A program made the position numbers and the translations under genes. From assembly GCF_963675165.1 (NCBI RefSeq), contig NC_087380.1, forward strand, positions 7,388,517-7,452,516: a stretch of DNA of 64,000 nucleotides, in the 5' to 3' direction. Origin of the DNA: Halichondria panicea (taxonomy: Eukaryota; Porifera; Demospongiae; Suberitida; Halichondriidae). The notes under the pieces were generated by a model that was not told the DNA's origin, ran no database searches, and was given only the letters and a program-made list of their open reading frames with translations. Each line of letters opens with the position of its first letter. Position 1 is the first letter of the stretch. Of this stretch, positions 11,901 to 23,521 are shown one piece after another.

Positions 11901-14900
11901 GCCTTTGGTTTGGTCAAACAAGTGGCTGACACAGACATAAACATAACACGTGAGGCAGCTACATTGTACCTCAGTACTACTGATCCTTTTAGGAGACTGA
12001 CAGTTAGACAACAACAACACTAGGACATATAAAGCATGCACTGATGTGAGTCACCCATCCAACAACTCACCATGTCAGCAGTCTCACTGAAGCCCACTGC
12101 GATCCAGCCAGCTGCACTTCCCTCCATATAGATATCAAGGAATCCATCATCTCCAGTGTTGATGGCAATTCCAATAAACAGATCACAATCGACACGAGTG
12201 CAACCACTAGGGCTCACCACTTGAAGGCCATAGGCATCAGGTGATCTCTGAGGGGCCACCGTGTTGCCAGGGACAGCGGTGGTCATAGGAGGGGCCTGCA
12301 CGAGATCCAAGCATTACAGACAGAAAACAGTTAATGGAAGGCATTTTTCACACAATTCGCAATGTTATTACTTGTTGCAGCCTGTTAGACTACTTCCTTC
12401 AGTGTCTGGTGTGTGTGCATACACTTACCTCAGTGGTTGAGGGTGATGTGTTGTTGCCTATACCTGAGGATGGTACCAGTCTGTTCCCAGTGGCCCCTCT
12501 CACGGCTATGCCCCCATTGGCATGACTGTCTATTGTGTCGAGGTTGGGGGAGATTCCTAGACGACGAGCATAGATCACAAAGAGAGGTTGAGAGAGGTCA
12601 AGATCTTGGGCACTTGATGGAGCAATACGCTTGGAGACACTATGTATGGGTATGGGTGGGGGTGGGGGATTGATTAAGAAGAGCGACACGGTACAGTTAC
12701 ACGTAAGCAATGAGTATAGTAGTGTCAGGCTTGTTAATACCAATCAGCACTAAATAAGAAAGTGCCTGAAGTCAACCCTATACACTCACGTGCAGACAAT
12801 CCTTCCGTTGCCGCTAGCATCATAGGAGCTAGTATAGAGAGTGGTGTCTTGCACAGTGTCCCTCTGGCTGTTCCTGTCATTGGATGGAGGGTTCCAGCCA
12901 TCAATGACCACAATGTCATCACCTAATCTGTTGCATGCCACCACATCTGCAGAGAACTGGAGGGGATGAGAGGTACAAGCTTGATCAACAATGTCAAATT
13001 AATGAAATGCATGCATACTAGAAAAAATCACAAAGGCCTTGGATTTGGTCAAACAAAGTGGATGACACAGACCTAAACATAACATGTGATACATGCATGT
13101 ACATGGATAGCTACCAAGTTCGTTACTACTGCTTAGTAGTAAAGTCTGAGCACTATAAGGTATGTACCCACCATGTCAGCAGTCTCACTGAAGCCCACTG
13201 CGATCCAGCCAGCTGCACTTCCCTCCATATAGATATCAAGGAATCCATCATCTCCAGTGTTGATGGCAATTCCAATAAACAGATCACAATCGACACGAGT
13301 GCAACCGCTAGGGCTCACCACTTGAAGGCCATAGGCATCAGGTGATCTCTGAGGGGCCATCGTGTTGCCAGGGACAGCGGTGGTCATAGGAGGGGCCTGC
13401 ACGAGATCCAAGCATTACAGACAGAAAACAGTTAATGGAAGGCATTTTTCACACAATTCGCAATGTTATTACTTGTTGCAGCCTGTTAGACTACTTCCTT
13501 CAGTGTCTGGTGTGTGTGCATACACTTACCTCAGTGGTTGAGGGTGATGTGTTGTTGCCTATACCTGAGGATGGTACCAGTCTGTTCCCAGTGGCCCCTC
13601 TCACGGCTATGCCCCCATTGGCATGACTGTCTATTGTGTCGAGGTTGGGGGAGATTCCTAGACGACGAGCATAGATCACAAAGAGAGGTTGAGAGAGGTC
13701 AAGATCTTGGGCACTTGATGGAGCAATACGCTTGGAGACACTATGTATGGGTATGGGTGGGGGTGGGGGATTGATTAAGAAGAGCGACACGGTACAGTTA
13801 CACGTAAGCAATGAGTATAGTAGTGTCAGGCTTGTTAATACCAATCAGCACTAAATAAGAAAGTGCCTGAAGTCAACCCTATACACTCACGTGCAGACAA
13901 TCCTTCCGTTGCCGCTAGCATCATAGGAGCTAGTATAGAGAGTGGTGTCTTGCACAGTGTCCCTCTGGCTGTTCCTGTCATTGGGTGGAGGGTTCCAGCC
14001 ATCAATCACCACAATGTCATCACCCAATCTGTTGCATGCCACCACATCTGCAGAGAACTGGAGGGGGGGTAAAAGGTACAAGCTTGGTCAACAAACCAAC
14101 GTCAACATGAAACACCACACAATCCGACTATAATTATACAACGAATGTTTATCTGATTGATTATTATGAACAGCTGAGAGCATTGCCAATATCTATCCAA
14201 AACCACAAGGCCTTTGGTTTGGTCAAACAAGTGGCTGACACAGACATAAACATAACACGTGAGGCAGCTACATTGTACCTCAGTACTACTGATCCTTTTA
14301 GGAGACTGACAGTTAGACAACAACAACACTAGGACATATAAAGCATGCACTGATGTGAGTCACCCATCCAACAACTCACCATGTCAGCAGTCTCACTGAA
14401 GCCCACTGCGATCCAGCCAGCTGCACTTCCCTCCATATAGATATCAAGGAATCCATCATCTCCAGTGTTGATGGCAATTCCAATAAACAGATCACAATCG
14501 ACACGAGTGCAACCACTAGGGCTCACCACTTGAAGGCCATAGGCATCAGGTGATCTCTGAGGGGCCACCGTGTTGCCAGGGACAGCGGTGGTCATAGGAG
14601 GGGCCTGCACGAGATCCAAGCATTACAGACAGAAAACAGTTAATGGAAGGCATTTTTCACACAATTCGCAATGTTATTACTTGTTGCAGCCTGTTAGACT
14701 ACTTCCTTCAGTGTCTGGTGTGTGTGCATACACTTACCTCAGTGGTTGAGGGTGATGTGTTGTTGCCTATACCTGAGGATGGTACCAGTCTGTTCCCAGT
14801 GGCCCCTCTCACGGCTATGCCCCCATTGGCATGACTGTCTATTGTGTCGAGGTTGGGGGAGATTCCTAGACGACGAGCATAGATCACAAAGAGAGGTTGA

Positions 14901-17900
14901 GAGAGGTCAAGATCTTGGGCACTTGATGGAGCAATACGCTTGGAGACACTATGTATGGGTATGGGTGGGGGTGGGGGATTGATTAAGAAGAGCGACACGG
15001 TACAGTTACACGTAAGCAATGAGTATAGTAGTGTCAGGCTTGTTAATACCAATCAGCACTAAATAAGAAAGTGCCTGAAGTCAACCCTATACACTCACGT
15101 GCAGACAATCCTTCCGTTGCCGCTAGCATCATAGGAGCTAGTATAGAGAGTGGTGTCTTGCAGTGTCCCTCTGGCTGTTCCTGTCATTGGGTGGAGGGTT
15201 CCAGCCATCAATCACCACAATGTCATCACCCAATCTGTTGCATGCCACCACATCTGCAGAGAACTGGAGGGGGGGTAAAAGGTACAAGCTTGGTCAACAA
15301 ACCAACGTCAACATGAAACACCACACAATCCGACTATAATTATACAACGAATGTTTATCTGATTGATTATTATGAACAGCTGAGAGCATTGCCAATATCT
15401 ATCCAAAACCACAAGGCCTTTGGTTTGGTCAAACAAGTGGCTGACACAGACCTAAATATAACACGTGAGGCAGCTACATTGTACTTCAGTACTACTGATC
15501 CTTTAGGAGACTGACAGTTAGACAACAACAACACTAGGACATATAAAGCATGCACTGATGTGAGTCACCCATCCAACAACTCACCATGTCAGCAGTCTCA
15601 CTGAAGCCCACTGCGATCCAGCCAGCTGCACTTCCCTCCATATAGATATCAAGGAATCCATCATCTCCAGTGTTGATGGCAATTCCAATAAACAGATCAC
15701 AATCGACACGAGTGCAACCGCTAGGGCTCACCACTTGAAGGCCATAGGCATCAGGTGATCTCTGAGGAGCCACCGTGTTGCCAGGGACAGCAGTGGTCAT
15801 AGGAGGGGCCTGCACGAGATCCAAGCATTACAGGTAGAAAACAGTTAATGGAAGGCATTTTCACACAATTCGCAATGTTATTACTTGTTGCAGCCTATTA
15901 GACTACTTCTTCAGTGTCGGGTGTGTGTGCATACACTTACCTCAGTGGTTGAGGGTGATGTGTTGTTGCCTATACCTGAGGATGGTACCAGTCTGTTGCC
16001 AGTGGCCCCTCTCACGGCTATGCCCCCATTGGCATGACTGTCTATTGTGTCGAGGTTAGGGGAGATTCCTAGACGACGAGCATAGATCACAAAGAGAGGT
16101 TGAGAGAGATCAAGATCTTGGGCACTTGATGGAGCAATACGCTTGGAGACACTGTGTGAGTTGGCCCAGGTGGTAAGGGAATGATTAAGAAGAGCGACAC
16201 GGTACAGTTACACGTAAGCAATGAGTATAGTCAGTGTCTGTTAATAGAGTGGAACCTCTGTTAACAACCACCTCTGAATAAAGGCCAGCTGCTATATAAC
16301 GGCCAGGCAGGCACCCAGGTCCCAAATGAACAGTTTGCATACAAAACAACCTCTCAACAAAGGCCACCTCTGTATAAAGGCCATAATATTGTTCCCCAAA
16401 GGTGTCCGTTATAGTGGGGTTCCATTGCATGTACCAATCAGCACTAAATAAGAAAGTGCTTGTAGTCAACCCTACACTCACGTGCAAGTAATCCTTCCGT
16501 TGCCACTAGCATCATAGGAGCTAGTATAGAGAGTGGTGTCTTGCACAGTGTCCCTTTGGCTGTTCCTGTCACTGGATGGAGGGTTCCAGCCATCAATCAC
16601 CACAATGTCATCACCCAATCTGTTGCATGCCACCACATCTGCAGAGAACTGGAGGGAGTTGAGAGGTACAAGCTTGATCAATAAACTTGAGTCAACATGA
16701 AACACCACATATTCAGTTATACAACGAATGATTGATTATTATGAATAGCTGAGAGCATTGTCCAAAGTCGCAAGGCCTTTGGTTTGGTCAAACAAGTGGC
16801 TGACACAGACCTAAACATAACATGTGAGGCAGCTACATTGTACCTCAGTACTACTGCTCCTTTAGGAGACTGACAGTTAGACAACAACAACATATATAAG
16901 GCATGCACTGAGGTGAGTCACCCACCCAACAACTCACCATGTCAGCAGTCTCACTGAATCCCACAGCCACCCATCCTGCAGCTGTGCCCTCCATATAGAT
17001 ATCCAGGAATCCATTATCTCCAGTGTTGATGGCAATCCCAATAAACAGATCACAATCGACACGAGTACAACCACTAGGGCTCACCACTTGAAGGCCATAG
17101 GCATCAGGTGATCTCAGAGGGGCCACCGTGTTGCCAGGGGAAGCAGTGGTCGTAGCAGTGGCCTATAACAGTATAAGCACAAGATCAAAGTGTTATGGAA
17201 AGAATACGGTTACACCCACAGAAGCCATAATTTCTTAATCGTGAAAACCACATTACTATATGGAAACAGTATAAGTTACCTCAGTGGTTGCAGGTGGACT
17301 GGTTGTGGGGTCAGTTGCGTTCGGATCCGCTGTTGGGGGGTCGGTTGCAGGAGCAGGAGTCTAGTAAGTACAATGGTATCAACTGACAGTCTCAATTAAG
17401 GTGGTATAAATGTATGACAATTATTACATGCATGTGACAATGTATAACTTACCATCACTCCCACTTGACTTGCACTAATGGCGTCGAAATGTGTGGTCTG
17501 AACACGAACAACAGTGTAGCTGTATGGGGGAAATGATAATTCTTAATGTATCACGAGTCAAAATTTGTGCAATATTTGAAAACACACACAACTGCACTAG
17601 TACTGTCAATCCTATGTACAACCTACTGGTTGTACTAATATAGGTAAGGTAGTTATCTCGCTAGCTAATGATTGTGTAAACTAATTGGAGTGAGCGAGGA
17701 GTGAACAATAACAGTAAGCAAATTGCTAAATTACTATAGTTTTCAATTTGCGAGTTACATGTATGAGAATTGTCATTTGAGGTTACAAAATACACAAACA
17801 CAATGACTATGAAACTCACTAAAAGTCCACATCTCCTGCCATGTTGGGGGCTGTCCAGGTGAACTGCACTGAGGTGGCATCACCTTGACGTTGGGAGTGA

Positions 17901-18446
17901 GCAATGGTAGCCTGCAGTTGGAGCAACATCGTTGACAGGCAGGCGTCTACTACAAATGAAATTGCAACCACTAACCTCATTAGCTGCTCCTGCCATCAGA
18001 TCACAGTCCAGTGTTTGCTGACCGCTGCCAGCCTGGAAGGAACCCAGTAGCATTGGATTTACTCCAATACCAGGAGCGTTACCAGGCAGTCTGGCTTGGA
18101 CCAGGAAACCGTTAATACCGCCATTATTTCCAACTAGACGAACTGCACAATGCAATATTAGTTATACTGAATCTTTTAATAATCTGAATAATATTCACTT
18201 ACTTGTGTAAGCAGTGCGAGCCTGGTACGTGAATCCATTGGTAGCTGTTGCCATTGGAGGAGAAATCTCCAGCCTATAGCCACCATCTCCAGATTGAGGG
18301 GCACCATGGTTGTTAGGGTTTGGGGTCATCTGCTGGCATACCAGGGCTTCGTTAGACCTTACGGGAGGTCCACTGGAAAACCCATCTACTCTATTGAGGG
18401 CTGCACACACAGCCAGACAAGCTATGAGCAGCTTGTATCCAGTCAT
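8981..18446 (-). CDS. FRRS1-like: Paralogue 3: giant FRRS1-like protein, Reeler + six DOMON + cytochrome b561
   Basis: Twenty-nine exons (minus). Reeler: 18446-18203, 18142-17976, 17911-17820, 17519-17453; linker 17360-17280. DOMON 1-5 are three exons each: 17162-16938/16648-16482/16151-15941; 15809-15585/15263-15099/14948-14738; 14604-14380/14057-13891/13740-13530; 13396-13172/12956-12790/12639-12429; 12295-12071/11748-11582/11431-11221. DOMON 6 plus first b561 helix: 11087-10863, 10645-10473, 10331-9992. Rest of b561: 9939-9835, 9766-9707, 9655-9615, 9549-9488, 9432-9265, 9219-8981. Expected size is about 1,690 aa. Each DOMON keeps the Met of SETADM and the His of DSHANGG, likely haem ligands by analogy with CDH-type DOMONs; b561 His are in RAHG, VHRA, LTHLVLG and LLHG. 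Exon 15263-15099 lacks two bases (near 15,161) present in its sisters, which breaks the frame. The last intron appears to use a GC donor (9,264). Confidence 0.8.
10473..15098. repeat. Nested tandem duplication (2,309-bp blocks, each of two DOMON units) inside paralogue 3
   Basis: Exon boundaries recur with a period of exactly 2,309 bp (10863/13172, 11221/13530, 11582/13891, 12071/14380, 12429/14738). Within a block the two DOMON units are 1,208 and 1,101 bp apart. Introns as well as exons are almost identical between 11,100-12,790 and 13,409-15,098, so the last round is very recent. A fifth unit (15,099-16,300) is slightly diverged and the first (16,938-17,162) more so. Confidence 0.88.
16246..16427. 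mobile_element. MITE-like element with GTGGAACC...GGTTCCA ends, in a DOMON intron
   Basis: The left end is gagtggaacctctgttaaca and the right end is the approximate inverse (gttatagtggggttccattg). The interior 'caaaggccacctctgtataa' also occurs in the related element at 34,960-35,161. About 180 bp, non-coding. It sits only in the oldest-looking paralogue 3 intron, between 16,151 and 16,482, and is absent from the near-identical copies, so it was not part of the recently amplified block. The ends resemble pogo/Tigger-type termini; this is an inference. Confidence 0.6.
17520..17819. other. Intron of paralogue 3 with a short dispersed repeat
   Basis: The sequence around 17,575-17,650 (aacacacacaactgcactag ... 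ggttgtactaat) resembles 29,337-29,395 in the ankyrin gene. No coding signal is seen. Confidence 0.4.
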
Positions 18447-18525
18447 TTCAACAAAGAAGCATATAAATGGTTTATGTCAGCTCACACACCTCTGGTTTTT
18501 TAGAGCTTCCTGTCAAGTGATGTTT

Positions 18526-18537
18526 GGCGCATGCGCA
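18526..18537. promoter_or_regulatory. NRF-1-like palindrome upstream of paralogue 3
   Basis: GGCGCATGCGCA lies 80 bp upstream of the paralogue 3 start codon, at nearly the same position as in paralogues 4 and 5. It is palindromic and matches the known NRF-1 core GCGCATGCGC. Regulatory role is inferred. Confidence 0.5.
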
Positions 18538-18661
18538 ACAAAAATATATCAGAATTGCACACAATCACTAAAAAAACAGACAACAATATATAGCTCTACA
18601 ATTATTATAATTTGCCTCACACACTATAAATGTTGTGCTAAATTTGCAATTCTGTGAGTTT

Positions 18662-21600
18662 CTACTGAGGGAGAGCTACCATGATGATCACAGCCAACAG
18701 TATTGGTACAGTCACGCCCAGGTAGACAATAAGAGCGGCCCAACGCAGGGGGGCATCTTGGGAGGGGGTCTTGCGTTCTGGTGCAGACTTCTCCTGTGGC
18801 TTGTCTCCCACAGCAGAATCTAGGTTGATTCCAACAGGTTCAGCTTTCTTCTGGCTCTCATTGGCTGGAAACAGAGCTTGAACAGCAGACGGAGCCAACC
18901 CTGCAGTTTAAGTAATTTAATACCCTCTTGTATACTTCAATGGAAAACTTGCCTTTCATTTTCCTTGAAGTGGCTATGACAGTAAATAAAACAAAGAGAA
19001 TCACCACCAGTAGTATATAGAAGATGTCCCAGGATAGGAACACCCAGAATGGTGACCGGGTGGAACGGAATTGACTCAAGTTAGCGGAGAAGATGTACAC
19101 TCCTATCGCAACATTTATCACTGTAGGGATTGACATGAGTAATGATTGTGTATAGGGCTGTTGTTGGTAACTTACAGGCTAGTATTTCAGCCAACAGTCC
19201 AATGACAGAGCCATGGAGCAGATTGAAGATCCAACGACTGTAAACAAATTAATTTTCAACAGTAACAATAGATTATTAGAATCCCTTACTTTTTTGTTCC
19301 AGGGTGGCATCGGAAGATGGAAATAATTGGCTATAATTTATATACAGGGAAACAGGTAAAAACGAGTTGGATGCTCTTATATACAACTCACATTGATGAT
19401 TTGTAGAGCCATGATAATCACTCCAAGTATCAGATGTGTTAGACTAGTATTCTGCACGTGAGAGATGGGGCGGCTCACAATGTATTAGGTATATACAGTC
19501 ACTATAATTATTAGCTCACACTTGTGACATCCACAAGGCCTCTGGTATTCGCCAGAGCAATGAAGATGAGTATGAAAGCAACAGCTCCAATGAACAAGGA
19601 ACACAGTAGGAGAGCTCGATGAACCTATATGGAGAGTACACTTTAGACTATGCATGCATGTATAGCTTTAAAGTCACCTGAAACCACTCTCCATTGGGCA
19701 GAGCTGGCCTCATAAACAAAGCAAAGAAGATGGCAGTGACAGCCAACAGAGGCCATGCAATAATCATGAGAATACCGTGAGCTCGAATCAGTTTAGGTCT
19801 AAAAACATTCCCTCCGACTGTCCCCTCTCCCGTGGAAATAACAAATTGGTTAGCAGATGCTCCTCTGACGGCTGAACCACTACCATCAGCATGGCTGTCC
19901 AAATTAGTCAGCTGTGTAGAGGCAGTCACTCGTCGTGCAAATATCAGAAAGAGATTATTGTTGAGATCCAAGTCTTCACCAATACCAGAGGGTGCAATAC
20001 GCTTAGAAACTCTGTTATTTCATTATAAGAGTGTGTTCATGTTTCAATTACTAAATATACAACGCATTAACTTACGTGCAGGAAAGTCTGGTAGTATTGG
20101 CATCAAAGAAAGATGAGAATAGTGTCACATCTTGAATAAAGTCTCTGTCACTGGCTCGGGCCTGGGCGGCTCGGTTCCAACCATCAATGGCCTCAATAGT
20201 GTCTTCCTGTCTGTTGCATGATACCACATCCGCTGAAAACTGTGTAAAGTACACAAAGACATAACAAGAGATACACATATTTGTGGTCTAATTTACTAAC
20301 CATATTAGGAGTTTCACTGAATCCCACAGCCACCCATCCTTCAGCTGTACCCTCCATATAGATATCCAGGAACCCATCATCTCCAGTGTTGGTGTCTATA
20401 CCAATGAACAGATCACAACTAGCACGAGAGCAACTGGTGGGACTGAGTATCTGAAGGCGGTAATCTTCAGGATCTCTGTCAGGAGCCGCTGTGTTTCCAG
20501 GGGGAGCAGTAGTTTGTGGTTGAGTTGTGCCAGTAGTTCCCGTGGCAATAGCAAGCTGGTTAGCAGATGCTCCTCTGACAGCTGTACTACCACCATCAGC
20601 ATGGGTCTCCAAATTAGTCAGCTGTGTAGAGGCAGGCACTCGTCGTGCAAATATCAAAAAGAGATCATTGTTGAGATCCAAGTCTTCACCAGTACCAGAG
20701 GGTGCAATACGCTTAGAAACTCTGTTATTGTATTAGAGTGTGTTCATGTTTCAATTACTAAATATACAATGCAAATGAAAAATTTAATTAATTTATCCCT
20801 TACGTGCAGGAAAGTCTGTTAGTGTTGGCATCAAAGAAAGATGAGAATAGCGTCACATCTTGAATGGAGTCTCTGTCACTGGCTCGACCAACTGGGTTCC
20901 AACCATCGATGGCCACAATAGTGTCTCCCTGTCTGTTGCATGATACCACATCCGCTGAAAACTGTGAAATGCACAATAGATTATGTTTGTTGGTCTATAT
21001 ATTTACTAACCATATTAGGAGTTTCACTGAATCCCACAGCCACCCATCCTTCAGCTGTACCCTCCATATAGATATCCAGGAACCCATCATCTCCAGTGTT
21101 GGTGTCTATACCAATGAACAGATCACAACTAGCACGAGAGCATCCGTCTGGATTGAGTATCCGCAGGCGGTAATCTTCAGGAGCTCTCACAGGAGCCACT
21201 GTGTTTCTAGGGGGAGCAGTGGTTTGTGGTTGAGTTGTGCCAGTAGTTCCTGTGGCAATAGCAAGCTGGGTAGCAGATGCTCCTCTGACAGCTGTACCAT
21301 CACCAGCATGGCTCTCCAAATTAGTCAGCTGTGTAGAGGCAGTCACTCGTCGTGCAAATATCACAAAGAGATTATTGTTGAGATCCAAGTCTTCACCAGT
21401 ACCAGAGGGCGCAATACGCTTAGAAACTCTGTTATTGTATATTATTAAGAGTGCAAGTGTTATTTTCATACACAATGTAAATGAATGTATCCCTTACGTG
21501 CAGGAAAGTCTGTTAGTAGTAGCATTAAAGGAAGATGAGAATAGTGTCACATCTTGAATGGAGTCTGTGTTACTGGCTCTGGCTGGGGAGGCTTGGTTCC

Positions 21601-22802
21601 AACCATCAATGGCCACAACAGTGTCTCCCTGTCTGTTGCATGACACCACATCCGCTGAAAACTGTGTGAAGTACACAAAGACATAACAAGAGATACACAT
21701 ATTTGTGGTCTAATTTACTAACCATATTAGGAGTTTCACTGAATCCCACAGCCACCCATCCTTCAGCTGTACCCTCCATATAGATATCCAGGAATCCATC
21801 ATCTCCAGTGTTGGTGTCTATACCAATGAACAGATCACAACTAGCACGAGAGCATCCGTCTGGATTGAGTATCTGTAGGCGGTAATCTTCAGGAGCTCTC
21901 ACAGGAGCCACTGTGTTTCCAGGGGGAGCAGTGGTTTGTGGTGGAATAGTTGTGGCAACAGTTGGTCCAGCAGTAGTGGGTGGTGGTACTGTCTGTTGTG
22001 TGCAAACATTGACCAATATTGGTGGGAATAGTGCCAAACTCACAGAAAATTCCACTCCAACTTGAGAGGCACTAATGGCATCAAAGTGAGTTGTTAATGC
22101 CTGCACAACAGTGTAGCTATGGACAGGAAACATAACCATGCATGATAATCAATTAAGCTGTTAATTACTTTATTCACTCACTAAAATTCCACATCTCCAG
22201 CATTCATAGGTGACGTCCAAGTGAACTGTACTGCAATAGCATTCTGCCTAACAGAATGGGTGATTGTTGCCTGCAAAAGATGACAGAATAAGATACATTG
22301 AACTCAATGAGCTCATCTAACCGACCGCTCACTAACCTCAGAAACTGCTCCAGTAAGTTCGTCACAGTCATAAATTTGATGTCCAGTCCCAGGTTGAAAT
22401 GATCCAAGTAGCATAGGGTTCATTCCAAGTTGTGGATTATTTCCAGGCAACCTAGCTTGAACCAAAAACCCCTGGATTGTGCCGCCAACAATACGAACTG
22501 TGGAGAAAAAAGTTAATAACATACCAGATACCAAATGTTTTGAGCTGCTCACTTGTATAGGTAGTGTCAACTTGGTAGGTGAATCCATTAGTTACTGGAG
22601 TCATTGGGGGTGAAATTTCCAGGGTATATCCACCATTTTCAGCTGTGCCACTACCATGAGATGATGTTGGATTAGGCCTCAGGGCATTGCAAACATTGTC
22701 GAAGTTTACACCACCTAGAGGTGGTCCACTAGGAAAACTGTATACATTGCATACAGCTAGAGCTATCATCAGTAGCCAAAGAGGTCCTTTGCAGTCACAC
22801 AT
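18662..22802 (-). CDS. FRRS1-like: Paralogue 4: FRRS1-like protein, Reeler + three DOMON + cytochrome b561
   Basis: Seventeen exons (minus): 22802-22553, 22497-22337, 22270-22182, 22116-22044, 21992-21723, 21661-21498, 21428-21011, 20961-20804, 20721-20301, 20239-20076, 20011-19678, 19624-19520, 19451-19392, 19330-19290, 19237-19176, 19120-18953, 18900-18662; 3,177 nt, 1,058 aa. The start MCDCKGPLWLLMIALAVCNV gives a signal peptide. Reeler is followed by a Thr/Pro linker and three DOMONs (VGFSETPNM; His in DSHADG and similar), then the b561 core with His in RAHG, VHRA, LTHLVLG and LLHG and a final helix (VTVPILLAVIIMVALPQ). Unlike paralogue 3, the end of one DOMON, the linker and the start of the next are a single exon, so an intron was lost here or gained there. 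The last intron looks GC-AG (GCAAGT at 18,952-18,947). One DOMON exon (20961-20804) has a two-codon deletion that keeps frame. Confidence 0.88.
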
Positions 22803-23521
22803 AGTGCTTGGCTTTTAGTGTAAAGATTTTTCTCTAAATGTAGCAACCGGGTGATTCCACCACAGATATCCTCTCGGAACTATAGTTTATGCGCATGCGC
22901 AAAATGCAGGATGTGGTTGCACGGTGTTTACAGTGCCCCTTACGGCGAGAGTCAGGTTCTACATAGTAGCGTGGGAGGGAGAGAACCCTATTTGCTATAG
23001 CATGCATGCAGCACTCTTTAATTAGCTGTACTGCAGTACAGTAGTGTTATGTAAATATCTTGTAATTGTCTTGTAGCCTACAACGTAGGGGAGTGCCTAG
23101 ATACGATTACATTTTGTGTTTTCTAGGTACGTGTATGTTAATTAACAAAATTAACAATAACCACCCACCCGTGTCATGTAGCAAGTGAATATATATCACG
23201 TCGTCATATAAACCATAGATACTATAAATTACATTATAGTATCTATGTATAAACGATTCACGTTGGATTTTTTAGATCACGTAGTTTTGATAAGTTTGGC
23301 TTGCCATACATGCACCTGCCTGCGAATACAGGGGTTGAGATCAGACAGCTTGTTAGGGAGCTCTGTGAAAAGGCAGGCCACCACTCACACCACCAGGTTT
23401 GGCACATGCATGTGCAAAACAATAGATATTGGAACTGCTCACAATCACTACATCATCTCTATCAAAATTTATTTGCCAGACATACTAAAAATGTTGCTAA
23501 AGTTTGCAATTCTGTGAGTTT
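22803..23521. other. Spacer carrying a relic of the ankyrin-gene 5' end
   Basis: 22,803-22,910 resembles 27,577-27,690 (the promoter shared by paralogue 5 and the ankyrin gene). 23,050-23,075 (tgtaaatatcttgtaattgt) resembles 27,860-27,883. 23,328-23,402 resembles the ankyrin gene's second exon with deletions (GVEIRQLVRELC versus GLGIRQVLVEEPIIRELC). No functional gene remains, as the equivalent of the first exon is not recognisable. This marks a duplication of a block containing an FRRS1-like gene plus the adjacent ankyrin 5' end. Confidence 0.7.
22890..22901. promoter_or_regulatory. NRF-1-like palindrome upstream of paralogue 4
   Basis: A perfect TGCGCATGCGCA palindrome, 88 bp upstream of the start codon. 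It is conserved in sequence and position with paralogue 5. Regulatory function is inferred from motif identity. Confidence 0.55.

Noticed and set aside
11126..15316. Many identical short plus-strand frames across the DOMON region
   Set aside because: They are antisense shadows of the duplicated DOMON exons; identical because the blocks are duplicated.
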